Part shown: positions 43,040-54,568 of the stretch, piece by piece
How the letters are laid out: every line of letters starts with the position of its first letter
Numbering within the stretch: the stretch's first letter is position 1
DNA from: Pelecanus crispus
Taxonomy: Eukaryota; Chordata; Aves; Pelecaniformes; Pelecanidae
DNA length: 64,000 nucleotides
Direction of reading: 5' to 3'
NCBI RefSeq assembly: GCF_030463565.1
Contig: NC_134675.1
Coordinates: 15,831,862-15,895,861, forward strand
Made by a program: the position numbers and the translations under genes
The notes under the pieces: model-generated
The model's input: the letters and a program-made list of their open reading frames with translations, nothing else
Databases searched by the model: none
Told to the model about the DNA's origin: nothing

Positions 43040-43405
43040 TAGGAGAAGGGACTGACAGAGCTGGGATTGTTCAGCCTGGAGAAGAGAAGGCTCAGGGGGA
43101 TCTCATCAGTGTGTATAAATAGCTGATGGGAGCATGTGAAGAGGGAGCTGGACTTAGTGGTATCCAGTGAAAGGACAAGAGCCAATGGGTGCAAACTGAA
43201 ATACGGGAAATTCCATTTAAACACAAAAATCTTCCTCATATTGGGGGTGGTGAAACACTGGAACAGGTTGCCCTGACAGGCTGTGGAGTCTCCATCCTTG
43301 TTGATATTCAAAACTTAATGTGACACAACCCTGAGCAACCTGCTGTAGACCGGACAGTCTCCAGAGGTCACTTCCAACCTCAACTGTTCTGTGATGCTGT
43401 GACTC
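43040..43405 (+). mobile_element. CR1 LINE 3' fragment, sense
   Basis: GGGATTGTTCAGCCTGGAGA, AGAAGGCTCAGGGGGATCTCA and later AGGTCACTTCCAACCTCAAC with a TTCTGTGATGCTGTGA tail are the 3' end of a CR1 in sense orientation. Frames are broken. Confidence 0.85.
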
Positions 43406-43800
43406 AAACAGAAATCTCCATGGTCATTTAAAAAAACAAAAAATTAAGAGACTTCTGAGAAAAGAAAGGCCACATTTTGAGAAAGGCCTAAATGGCCTAT
43501 AGCTTTAAGCCACATTTTCTTAAGTCATTCAGAAATTTCTAAACCTGAGTCCTACTTGCTTTCAGCAAGACTTAGGTTTCTTAAGAAATGTAAATCTGAA
43601 TTTTGCTTTGTTTCTGCAGTTCCTGGGGGGAGGGGGTTGGGGGTTTTTTTATCATCTTTGGCTTTTATTACTCAAGGATTTCTTATGTCTTGAAAGCATG
43701 CATGACAGGACTTGTTTCATAAACAAAAATCCTGGTCATGTGGTCAGACAGGCAGAAATCCGGTATGTAAAATGTTCTGGCTTGTGTTCTTTCTTCCTCC
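43406..43800. other. Unique sequence between CR1 and an LTR complex
   Basis: Nothing recognised. Confidence 0.5.
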
Positions 43801-44370
43801 TGTCCTGGTTTCAGCTGGGATAGAGTTAATTTTCTTCCTAGTAGCTGGCATAGTGCTGTGTTTTGGATTTAGCAGGAGAAGAATGTTGATAACACACCGA
43901 TGTTTTAGTTGTTGCTAAGTACTGCTTATGCTCGTCAAGGACTTTTCAGCTTCCCATGTTCTGCCAGGTGCACAAGAAACTGGGAGGGGGCACAGCCAGA
44001 ATAGTTGATCCAAACTGGCCAAAGGGCTATTCCATACCATATGACGTCATGCTCAGTATATAAACTGGGTGGAGTTGGCCGGGGGGCAGCGATCGCTGCT
44101 TGGGAACTGGCTGGGCATTGGTTGGCGGGTAGTGAGCAGTTGCATCACTTGTTTTTTCCTGGGTTTTGTTTCTCTCTCTCTCGTCGTTCTCCTTTTCATT
44201 ATATTTTTTATTACTATTATTATTATTATTATATTTCAGTTATTAACCTGTTCTTATCTCAACCCATAAGTTTTCTTACTTTTGCCCTTCTGTTTCTCTC
44301 CCCCATCCCACCAGTGGGGGGAGGGTGAGTGAGCGGCTGTGTGGTGCTTGGTTGCCGACAGGGACTAAAC
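43801..44370 (+). repeat. Family A variant LTR, 5' part of a fused LTR pair
   Basis: It starts TGTCCTGG, has TGACGTCA and TATATAAA, and in the middle has a TCTCTCTCTCTCG stretch that also marks the LTR at 60760. The end is cut a few bases short: ACTAAACCACA runs straight into the inner part of a second LTR. Confidence 0.88.
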
Positions 44371-44752
44371 CACAGCCAGAATAGTTGATCCAAACTGACC
44401 AAAGGGCTATTCCATACCATATGACGTCATGCTCAGTATATAAACTGGGGGGGGGGGTTGGCTGGGGAGCAGCGATCGCTGCTCGGGAACTGTCTGGGTA
44501 TCGGTCGGCGGGTGGTGAGCAATTGCATTGTGCATCACTTGCTTTGTATATTATTATTGTTATTATCATTATTATATTGTTATTATTATCATTACTATTT
44601 TACTTTATTTCAATTATTAAACTGTTCTTATCTCAACCCAGGAGTGTTTCTCACTCTTACTCCTCCGATTCTCTCCCCCATCCCATCGGGGTAGGGGGAG
44701 TGAGCGAGCAGCTGCGTGGTGCTTAGTTGCTGGCTGGGGCTAAACCACGACA
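44371..44752 (+). repeat. Family A LTR, 3' part of a fused LTR pair
   Basis: The sequence starts at CACAGCCAGAATAG, an internal point of the ERV-1-type LTR, and ends CCACGACA. It includes its own TGACGTCA and TATATAAA. The join with the preceding LTR is at CCACAGCC, which both partners could supply. The right flank is a CR1; no target duplication is seen. Confidence 0.88.
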
Positions 44753-45070
44753 GATGGTGACTCCACCACCTCTCTGGGCAGCCTGTTCCAATGCTTGACT
44801 ACCCTTTCCAGGAAGAAATTTTTCCTAATATCCAATCTAAACCTCCCCTGGCGCAGCTTGAGGCCATTTCCTCTTGTCCTATCGCTAACTTCTTGGGAGA
44901 AGAGACCAATACCCACCTCACTACAGCCTCCTTTCAGGTAGTTGTAGAGAGCGATAAGGTCTCCCCTCAGCCTCCTCTTCTCCAGACTAAACAACCCCAG
45001 TTCCCTCAGCCGCTCCTCATAAGACCTGTGCTCCAGACCCTTCAGCTTCGTTGCCCTTCTCTGGACATGC
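44753..45070 (-). mobile_element. CR1 LINE fragment, antisense
   Basis: It begins at GATGGTGACTCCACCACC and runs through the standard CR1 3' block to CTTCTCTGGACATGC. It is the uninterrupted counterpart of the CR1 split at 32666. Confidence 0.88.
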
Positions 45071-46457
45071 TATAATATACTACACATCAGTTTCTTTTTA
45101 TTGGATTTGGTTGGAGAAAGGTTTCACTGAGAAGAAAGGAGTTTCATGTGGTACCAGAAATCACTTTAGAGATTAGTTTCTATTCAGTTTTCAACCAGCA
45201 ATACTCTTTGCAAATTGCTGCTGCAGCCAAGACTTCCTTAGGGTTCCCATAGGCTTTCAACCAATTTAAAAAACCAAAACTCTCTACATGTTTTGAAACA
45301 ACTTATATCAGATTTCTTTGGTTTTGGTTAAATTATGCTGAAATTACAGTAGTGGATAAGTAACAAACACTTAGAAGGCATGCCTGGATAATTCTGATGG
45401 GAAAGATTGAATGCTGGCTGCAAGCAGTCAGGAGACATCCTGTGCTAATAATGTAAAGATCTCCAGCTAAATAGAAGAAATTAATAGTTTTTAGATAAAG
45501 CAGTAGTAACCCAACATTTATTGCATTAAAATGACATTTTGTCTTTCAGTCTTAATTTTAATTTAACACTGTATCAGATGGCAAATATTCAACTTGGATT
45601 TCCTGAGTTGAGAGGCAGTGTAGTGGGCCAAAGCTTCTTAACATCTTGGATCCAAATAAGAAGTTACGGATGTATGCTCTGTAGTCTTCATCAAAAGCAA
45701 ACACAAAACTGCAGTGGTCCATAGATCCCCAAAGAGCTTGGCTTTAATGACACTAGAGGGAGTCCTGAGGCTACAAGAAAATCTTTTTCCTGTACAATTT
45801 CTTAAGTAAATAGTGCCTTATAAATGAAAATGTTGTTGAAATACAGCTTCTGGGAAAAATGAAGGAGCCATTCAATTCAGGTGGGATCAAACAGTATTCA
45901 AGTTCTAAATTCCAAGTTTTCCAACGATTCATTAAGCAAGCCAAGTGAATTTTAAAAATGGCATTGTTAATAAGGACTTTATTTTTTCAGTAAAGAGGAT
46001 ATTTAAAGTCAGCATTCAAAATGGAGTAAAAGAATCTCTTATATTATTGTTCTGGTAATTTAAATTACAAGGGCCCTGTTCTACAAAATCAGTGCTCCCC
46101 TTGTGATCCTTCATTGAAGACAAAAGTTAGACCATGTGGTTCTGAGTTTTCAAGTTGTATAACTGAATTTTTACTGAAGTCAATAGCAGCTGTCAGTGCT
46201 CAGCACCTTGAAGTTCAGGCTACACATTTGCAATAAAAATAGGTTTCCCAAAAGTGCATAGGTGATTTGGGAGCACAAGTTACTGTGGGATGCTGGTCCA
46301 TGCATGTTCTTAAGCCACTTTAGCAATTTTGAAAATTCTGTTGTAAGTATCTGAAAGAAAAATTTGCGTGCACCCAGGACTGGCAGTCCTCAGTAGCTCA
46401 GAATGATAGCTTATCCTGTGCCTCTGGGATTGGGAATACAGCTTCTGCTGTGGGAGA
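45071..46457. other. Unique sequence, no gene recognised
   Basis: AT-rich unique sequence, nothing recognised. Confidence 0.5.
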
Positions 46458-46990
46458 TCATAACGTGCAAGCCTGAAGCAAGGCAAGGCTGTCTGCTCTG
46501 AATGAAGGAGGAGAATGGCATTGGCATTTACTAGGGATCCAAATGCTTCCTTTCTTCCCCTTGGTGGCCCATGCCTCAAACCAAGACCTCTTAGCCTGCT
46601 TCAGGTATTCGCCATACAAACCCTGTCTCTTCCAAGACATCACAGAGTGAGTGCTTGGCTCTTGCTCCTCTCCTGATGTTGGATGACCTCCATCAGAGAG
46701 CTCTGATATTGCATTCAGGAAGAGGTTATCCGGGAAACTAAAATCTTCCTCTTTTTCAGCCAGAGTGGCACAGCCTGAGGGACTCAGCACAGAAGGCTGC
46801 AGCTGCCACTGAGAGGAAGAGGTTTGACTGTTGGAGGACCCAGAGAAGAAATTGATGGGATGACACTGATGGGTAGTGGTGCCCTTTACCTGTACAGCAA
46901 TAGCGTGCTTTTGAGAAGAAGCTGCTAAGTGGTAGTCCTCACTGGGCTGCTCGTGGCCAGCCCAATGGAGATCCCCAATGTAGTAATGTT
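46458..46990 (-). CDS. Candidate unannotated exon or ORF
   Basis: On the minus strand the frame is open for about 175 codons from roughly 46990 to a stop at 46458, long for this AT-rich area. The composition is protein-like, rich in serine, glutamate and glutamine, with a serine-glutamine cluster near 46830 and a tryptophan/lysine-rich segment near 46580. An internal ATG at 46790 gives 110 codons. I do not recognise a family and see no strong splice sites. It could be a terminal exon, a decayed gene or chance. Confidence 0.25.
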
Positions 46991-49027
46991 ACCAGGGCAA
47001 GAGGAAAATCATAGCCACGCAGGCAGGCCAGATATTGCATTTTCTCCCTGGAGCTATCCATGGGCTGAGGGCTTAGGCATTCTCCTCCTCCTCTTTCTTT
47101 CCTTGTGTCTGCACATCCACAGGCTGTGCGGTGAAGGACCTGCTGTCCTCATCTGCTGTCCTCATGTTCATGCCTGAATTGTCATGGCTGCTCAATTACA
47201 CTAATGAAGGCTGCTCTTTCTGCTAATGCAATACAGTTTTAGAAAAGATATGCTATGAAGAAGCATGAGTATATATTATGAGGCTGCCATGGTATAGACT
47301 CTGTCTTATTCCCCATAAGATACATGTTAGCAAACGCAGGATGCTCTCCATGTGGTCTCTTCTAGTCACAGATCAACCTCTCATCATTTCTTTAGCAATG
47401 CATTTCCTTAATTTACAGAATATAATAATGAGTATATTAGTTTGCATAGTAAGCGTTATTGAAATCAAACTATGATTATTAAAACAAATGTGTGAAGTGC
47501 ACTGAATGATGCAGTAGCCTTAGTTTGTATTATTTTTGCTTGTTTGTTCAGTTTCAGTATGTGGAGATGTATTTCTTTATCCCAGGTATTTACTGATATA
47601 CATATATGCAAGAGTCTGAACATTGGCCTTAAAAGAAATATTCATTTGCCCCAAGTTCAGTATTAAGTGTTGCAGTTTAGTGTCCTCTCTTCTGAAAATC
47701 TGTATGCAAGTCTCAGGTCATTTCTTTCAAGGGAACCTGTTTAAAGCTTCCAACTCCAGAAGCTTCCTCAGAGATAATGTCAGAACTGGGAGTCTTGAAC
47801 CAGATCTTCACCCCTATCTGCCAAAGCAAAGCAACCATCAGTCAGCCAAAAGTCCAGCAAAGAAAAAACAGAAACACAACTACAGCAAAACTATGCAAAG
47901 CTATCTTAGCACAGGGAGGAGACTAGAATTCAGCTTTTGTATAGGTCAAAGGAAGCAGAGGATCTTGAAGGGATGGTGCTAAAGAAAATGCTTTCATGCC
48001 CCTGGCTTCAGCATGCTGAAAGAGAAGCAGCTCCCCAGGGAGGGCTTCACTTCCAGGGCGGTGGCACATGGTGTCCCTCAAGACATTTGAAGAAATTAAG
48101 TTCTTAGGTTTTAGTGAAAAACATGTCTCATTCCATGACATGGCTGGTTTAGAGACTGTCTAGGGATCAGACAGCAGCATATTTACAAGCAGTGTATGTC
48201 AGAATGCTGAATAAAAGTAGTCAAATAGAAAAAAAACTTTCATACAGTTTTGAGTTTTATTTTTCTGATGCATTTTGCTTCACTGATGTATGCAGTTTTA
48301 CTAATCCTTTTTGGCTTCAGCAGGTTTTTTATGATACTCCAGTTGACCAGTAACTTCATGATTGTTGTTAGTAACTCAGTCCCCTTTGGTTAGACCTTTA
48401 CTCTCTAGGAAAATCATTTATATTCATCCACACTGACTTGTTTTTCTCATTAGCCTGTGCAAATGATCCAGATTCTTCCAATAATGGTAATATATCTTTC
48501 TTTCACCAAGTGAGTCCTGGATTAGTGAGAACTGTCCTCAGCATCATTGTTATTATTCTGGTTGAACATCTGGTGCTTTTGCATGTGCTGCCTTTAACAT
48601 CACTAGAAGTGAGTGATTTCTTTACAGCCCTCCTGCTCTCATACTCACATGGCTCTCATTCCTGTTGCCTATATTAAAAGGTGCATTTGCAAATGCATTT
48701 CGTACAGCTTTGCTTTTGAGATTACTTATCAAATTGCAGCTATAGTAAGTTCGTACCATTGCTATGCAGAAAGCTGCCTCTTCCTGTAAATCAATATCCT
48801 CTTTTGATAGTAGCTTTTACATCTGCATTGGATTCCTGACTTGCATCAGTCTTACACAGGTGCTGCTGCACTTGCTAAATTATCTGTGGCTCATGCTAGC
48901 TATTTTCATAGCCTTCACGATTTTGACTGTTTTGCTCTTATTAAAGCACTTGCATTAGAAGTAATGAGAGCCTCTCTTTTTTTCTGTTGGCCATGGGTAC
49001 AGAATAATGTTGGCTGCAGGTGCATAA
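46991..49027. other. Unique sequence, no gene recognised
   Basis: Nothing coding or repetitive is recognised. Confidence 0.5.
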
Positions 49028-49560
49028 TAACATAGGATGGAAGGGACCACCTGAATCATTAAATCCCCCTCCCAGCTATTGCAGACGTTACCTCATATAA
49101 TAATCACTGTTATTAATTTATTGAGCTGTGTGTTAAAAACATTCAGATAGCTTGGTCTCATCCCTGTCCTGTACCTGATTCCCCCTTTGCAAAACTGCCC
49201 CTGAACATGATTATTCTAATGGTTTTGAAACTTCTGATTTTCAGTTGAAGTTCTTTATGGGCAGCTGATATCTCACTTATGCCAACATTACTTTTTAATC
49301 TAAACAGTTAGCAACACCTTGGTGTTGATCCCTTTCCTCAATGTATTTGTAGATAGCACTCATTTCCCTCAGCCCTGGCTGAACAAGCCTAGCTCGTCTA
49401 TCTAGCCTCCTCTCATAAATTAGGCTCTCCATACCTTCACTGTTCTTTTCAGCCTTCTCTGCTCCTCTTCTGATTTGAAACCATCTTTCTGAAACATGGG
49501 TGATGAGAATTATATGCAGCCATCCAGACCTGGTCGCAGAAAGGCCTTGTCTCATGCCTT
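49028..49560 (-). mobile_element. Old CR1 LINE fragment, antisense
   Basis: CATAGGATGGAAGGGACCACC at the left is a diverged CR1 3' end in antisense. Further right, GATCCCTTTCCTCAATGTATT, CCCTCAGCCCTGGCTGAACA and CCATCCAGACCTGG keep the CR1 order. Divergence is much greater than in the CR1 at 44753. Confidence 0.65.
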
Positions 49561-50317
49561 CCCCTTTTACCTTCAGAAGGTCTATCTCTGCCTTACTCCA
49601 TGGACCAGATTGTCAAATCTAGGGGAGATCTGTTTACCTCAAACCTGGCAAAGGAGGAGACAACTACAACAGCTGGCAGACGAGATGGCCATCATCGTGC
49701 TGCTATCCAGAGGCCCCATCTCTCTCTCTTTGTGCTATCTGATAGTGACCTCTCAACAGCGGCTCAGACTGATAGGAAGTGCCAGACTAGTGTTTAAGCT
49801 TCTCCATGCTGGATGTGTGGAGCACAGCTGGGATTGGCATGGGCCTTGTGCCACAGCAGGATTTACCACACCTCTCATGGCAACTTGGAGCCCATTTAAT
49901 ACACAGTATATTATGTGCACTATTGTGGCTCTCTGTTCCTTAGAATTTGGACATTAGTGATTTCACGTACCTTTTCGAAGCTGTGTTGTTTTGTTTTTTC
50001 CTATATCTAAACAAGTTGCCTCATTGCAGTTTTTTTCTTGAGGACTCTCTGCCAGTTCTCCTCTGACACTTCATCATTATCCTTTATTTGCTTGGGGTAA
50101 CAGAAGTGCTGCACTTTTCACTGTGTAGGCAGTTTAGAAACAAGCGCAGCCTAATGGGATCAGAAATAGGTCTGATGAATAATGAGGAAATAGTGAAATG
50201 GTAGACTGAAATGAGCTGGGCTGCAGAAGGGACATTATGTAGAACTACCTCTAGGTTTTGAATACTTTGAGAATATGTTTCTGTAATGGTTAATATGGTT
50301 AATATTTTATATATTGT
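49561..50317. other. Unique sequence, no gene recognised
   Basis: Open frames near 49496-49957 are not recognised as any family. Confidence 0.45.
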
Positions 50318-50656
50318 TGTCATGGTTTAACCCTAGCCAGCAACTAAGCACCACACAGCCGCTCGCTCACTCCCCCTGCCCTGGTGGTATGGGGAAGAGA
50401 ATTGGAAAAGTGAGAAAATTCGTGGGTTGAGATAAGAACAGTTTAATAATTGAAATAAAGTAAAATAGTAATGATAATAATAACAATATAATAATGATAA
50501 TAACAATAATAATATACAAAGCAAGTGATGCACAATGCAATTGCTCACCACCCGCTGACCGATACCCAGCCAGTCCCCGAGCTGCGATTGCTGCCTCCCA
50601 GCGAACTCCCTGCAGCTTATATACTGACCATGATGTCATATGGTATAGAATATCCC
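50318..50656 (-). repeat. Family A LTR fragment, antisense
   Basis: The LTR end reads TGTCATGGTTTAACCC on the plus strand. The fragment covers R/U5, the trinucleotide tract, the TATA region and a CRE variant (TGATGTCA), and stops at AATATCCC where a family B LTR begins. The missing upstream U3 does not reappear on the other side of the B element. Confidence 0.85.
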
Positions 50657-51792
50657 TGTGGTGGGTTGACCCTGGCTGGATGTCAAGTGCCCACCAAAGC
50701 TGCTCTATCACTCCCCTTCTCAACTGGACAGGGGAGAGAAAATATAATGAAAAACTTGCAGGTTGAGATAAGGACAGGGAGAGATCACTCAGCAATTACC
50801 ATCACAGGCAAAACAGACTTGACTAGGGAAAATTAATTTAATTTATTACCAATCAAAACAGAGTAAGGTAATGAGAAATAAAACCAAATCTTAAAACACC
50901 TTCCCCCTACCCCTCCCTTCTTCCCAGGCTCAACTTCACTCCTGATTTTCTCTACCTCCTCCCCCCGAGCAGCACAGGGGGACGGGAAATGGGGGTTGCG
51001 GTCAGTTCATCACACATCGTCTCTGCCGCTCCTTCCTCCTCAAGGGGAGGACTCCTCACACTCTTCCCCTGCTCCAGCATGGGGTCCCTCCCACAGGAGA
51101 CAGTCCTCCACAAACTTCTCCAGTGTGGGTCCTTCCCACAGGCTACAGTTCTTCACGAACTGCTCCAGCGTGGGTCCCTTCCATGGGGTGCAGTCCTTCA
51201 GGATCAGACTGCTCCGGCATGGATCCCCCATGGGGTCACAAGTCCTGCCAGAAAACCTGCTCCAGCATGGGCTCCTCTCTCTCCATGGGTCCACAGGTCC
51301 TGCCAGGAGCCTGCTCCAGCGTGGGCTTCCCACAGGGTCACAGCCTCCTTCAGGCATCCACCTGCTCTGGTGTGGGGTCCTCCACGGGCTGCAGGTGGAT
51401 ATTTGCTCCACTGTTAACCTCCATGGGCTGCAGGGGGACAGCCTGCCTCACCATGGTCTTCACCACAGGCTGCAGGGGAATCTCTGCTCCTTCACCTGGA
51501 GCACCTCCTCCCCCTCCTTCTTCACTGACCTTGGTGTCTGCATAGTTGTTTCTCTCACATATTCTCACTCCTCTCTCCCAGCTGCTGTTGTGCAGCAGTT
51601 TTTTTACCCCTTCTTAAATATGTTATTGCAGAAGCAATACCACTGTTGCTGATTGGCTCAGCTTTGGCCAGTGGTGGGTCCGTCTTGGAGCCAACTGGCA
51701 CTGGCTATATTGGGAAGCTTCTGGCATCTTCTCACAGAAGCCATCCCTGCAGCCTCCCTGCTACCAAAGCCTTGCCACACAAGCCGAATACA
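50657..51792 (-). repeat. LTR, family B
   Basis: It is a close relative of 16575-17680, with the same ends (minus strand TGTATTCGG to CCACCACA). It carries a TATTTAAG box and the 45-54 bp tandem array. Flanks ATCCC and CTCCT match at three of five positions only. Confidence 0.82.
51071..51390 (-). repeat. Tandem repeat array inside the second family B LTR
   Basis: About six units of 45-54 bp each beginning CTCC(A/G)GC(A/G)TGG on the plus strand, as in 16971-17285. Confidence 0.75.
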
Positions 51793-51929
51793 CTCCTTCA
51801 CTCAAAATCCCTCCTGTAGTTTCCCAGGTCCTCTCACTCGATGCAATACTCCCAAGCACGTGAGCACCAAGCTGACAGCCCAGCCTTCAAAACTCATTCT
51901 TCCAAACTCTGCAGCAAAACCTACACAAT
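51793..51929. other. Short segment between LTR pieces
   Basis: Unassigned sequence separating the family B LTR from a forward family A fragment. Confidence 0.4.
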
Positions 51930-52015
51930 TGTCCTGGTTTTGGCTGGGACAGAGTTAATTTTCTTCCTAATAGCTGGTGTAGTGCTGTGTTTTGGATTTA
52001 GGATGAGAATAATGT
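51930..52015 (+). repeat. 5' end of a family A LTR
   Basis: Only the first 86 bp of U3 are present, from TGTCCTGG to GAGAATAATGT, where the sequence switches to family B in the opposite orientation to its neighbour. Confidence 0.8.
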
Positions 52016-52150
52016 CCACAGTAGAGCAGATATCCACCTGCAGCCCATGGAGGACCCAATGCTGGAGCAGGTGGATGTGCCCAAAGGAGGCTGTGACCCC
52101 GTGGGAAGCCCACGCTGGAGCAGGCTCTTGGCAGCACCTGTGGACAGTGC
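52016..52150 (+). repeat. Family B LTR fragment, sense
   Basis: CAGATATCCACCTGCAGCCC and the following units are the tandem-array part of family B in plus orientation, opposite to the copy at 50657-51792. The right end runs into CCTAATAAACCC, a possible poly(A) signal. Confidence 0.75.
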
Positions 52151-53784
52151 CCTAATAAACCCGGTATGAACACTTTGTTCTGGTGTGTGGTATTTCAACC
52201 CTGAGATTACATTTTGGAAGCAGCCCGATTAGTGTATCCCACTCCACTGTCCAGACCAACTGAATTTGAGACAGTTCACTCTGTGCTGTTACTCCTGAGG
52301 AATGATTTTGTGGTTTGGGTGGCCCCATGGGAGCTGGGAGAGTGAAAGACATACTCTGAAACCAACATGAGCTACAGACTTTCCCATCTGTAAATGTTAT
52401 CAGTGATGCTTTCTCCATTTTATGGAGTGTTTTGACTACTACAGGTAGTATACTTGTAGACTACTGTATGGGATGTACTAGACTCTTACCTCCTTCCCTA
52501 CCTTTTGTGTAAGCAGTCCATAAACCTAATAATTGCCCACCCACTGGCAGTGCATATAGTCCCACATCTCACTGCATGCCTGCGCAGCCACCTGTTCAGA
52601 TAGGGGCTCCAATATCAGTAACGTTGTTGCTCTGTGTTTTTTTCCAACTGTCTGATCACATGCCATTCCTGTGTATCTTTTTTAGGCTGATCACTGATGA
52701 AAGCTTGTTTTCTTGCTGTTACTTAGCTAGGGGAACTCAGTGCAAAAGCTATAGATGTCAACAAGATCATCTGAGAGACATCAAACTTCTCCCTTGACAG
52801 CTCATGTTCATGAAGGACTGCTTGTAACAAAAGAAATATGAGTTCAGGCCCTGATCAATCACAGGTGATGGTAGGGCTAATCTGCAATGCCTTTCAGTGC
52901 AAAATCTGTATCAAATATTATGAGATCTAGTTTCTCCTTCCAGCTTTTACCTGTCATCTCAGATCTACACAGTCTACGTTGTTCTTCAGCTGGTGCTTCA
53001 GGGTTCTGCTGGGATGGGAATCACTTTTCTCTTCAGCAGTTTAAGAATGGCAGCTCTCATCTGAGCAGGCTTTCCCCACGCTTTCCCATTGTGCCCAACC
53101 TGGCAGTAGCACTATCAGCACTAGTAAAACTTGTGGCCTTGTTTGAGACCAGGTCTCTAAACTTGCAGTGACACTCTAAGCACTAGGTACGGTCCTCCCA
53201 GCCAGAGCAGTCTATTGATATGGTGGTTGAAAAAAGCAGCTGGGCCTGGAGACCTTCACTCTGACCCACAGCATCAGACAAGTGGACCTGAGTTAGTGCT
53301 GAGAGCAGGAATAGGGCCGGGTATGCTAAGTGCCAGTATTACTTCCTGAACTGTATCCAGGCTGCCCCAGGCTGCTTTAAAGATATGTCTACTCCCTGAG
53401 GCAGTTTCAAAGTAGAAATTCTTCACAGCAGCATCACTGGAGTCAAAAGCAAGCAGAGATGAGTTGCTTCAAAACAAAGAGAGCCTGGATGCTGATGGTC
53501 GGTCTGAATTCTGTCAGGAACCAGGAAGACCTAGAAAGGATTGTGGGGGATGGATAAAGAATAGAGAGAAAGAGATGTTGGTAGACAAGGAAAAGCAAAA
53601 AAAAAAAAAATGTGTAAAGGAAAAAAAAGCAGAAAGGAAAGAGAAGGGAAACAGTTTGTTCCTTGCTTGTTCCTGTCTTGCTGTCTGCCTTGCAGGCAGT
53701 AGGTAGCTATCTGCATATGCATAGCTGGGATACAGAAACCAGAAAGAAGAGTAAGTATCCTAATGAATTAGGGAAGAGGTTTTA
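52151..53784. other. Unique sequence with an A-rich tract
   Basis: No gene is recognised. An A-rich, low-complexity tract lies near 53580-53650. The first 60 bases could still belong to a retroviral end. Confidence 0.5.
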
Positions 53785-53789
53785 CCAAT

Positions 53790-54563
53790 TGTCGCGGATG
53801 GAGTGAGAGAGAAGCAAAAATATACTTTATTGATATAAAACAGTGAGTTAACAAGGTTCGGTGGTAAATGCGACAGTGGTTTAACAAGATTCAATGGCAA
53901 GGTACACTTGATTATTTACTGCATAGAGGACAGGGTCAGACAAAACTGTCAGGGAGACCCTGCCGTTGAGTCATGAGGTTCAGAAAGGACCCCCTTGCTT
54001 TCTAAACTCCTTCCTCAGAGAGGAGTCTAGGTGCGGCTGGATCCAATCCTAGTCCCAGACTTGGTCAATGGTTTATGTCTAAAGGATTATATATGCGCAA
54101 TCAATCCTTTATATCACTTAGCTAAGATTTCAAAGTTTAGCAAGCTATTAGTCACTTACCGAGGATCTGTTTCGGCAAGGAATCTCTCAACCTCGAGGAG
54201 TAACCTTGAGAGGCGTCCCTACTCAAGGGGAGATCCTGGCGTGCAGCCCGCTGCCGTGCAGGAGAGCTCAAAGGTCTCTTAGGCTGCTCACTATTTATGG
54301 GGGTAAGATGATTGGCTTATAGTCATATTTGCATACTGACTGCAGATGTTAGTTTCTTCCAAATTTGGCTTGAGTCAGATATTGACCAGCACTGTGGTTA
54401 GGTGGATGCATTGCCATAAATTAGCCCTTGGCTATTGTGTTGTTATTTGTCTCCCACGAATCCACTTTGAGCTGACTAGACACATCCATCACGACTGCCA
54501 CTGGTGGTTATCGCTTGAGCAGGGTTACGGGAAAAGGTCAGGTGGGGGAGCACACCGCCACAC
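53790..54563 (-). repeat. Solo LTR, family D
   Basis: The 774-bp element begins TGTCGCGG and ends CCGCCACA on the plus strand, with exact 5-bp duplications CCAAT at 53785-53789 and 54564-54568. On the minus strand there is a CCATAAATAG TATA-like box and, nearer the end, an AATAAA signal (plus CTTTATTG near 53826), which give the orientation. It is unrelated to families A, B and C. Confidence 0.85.
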
Positions 54564-54568
54564 CAATC

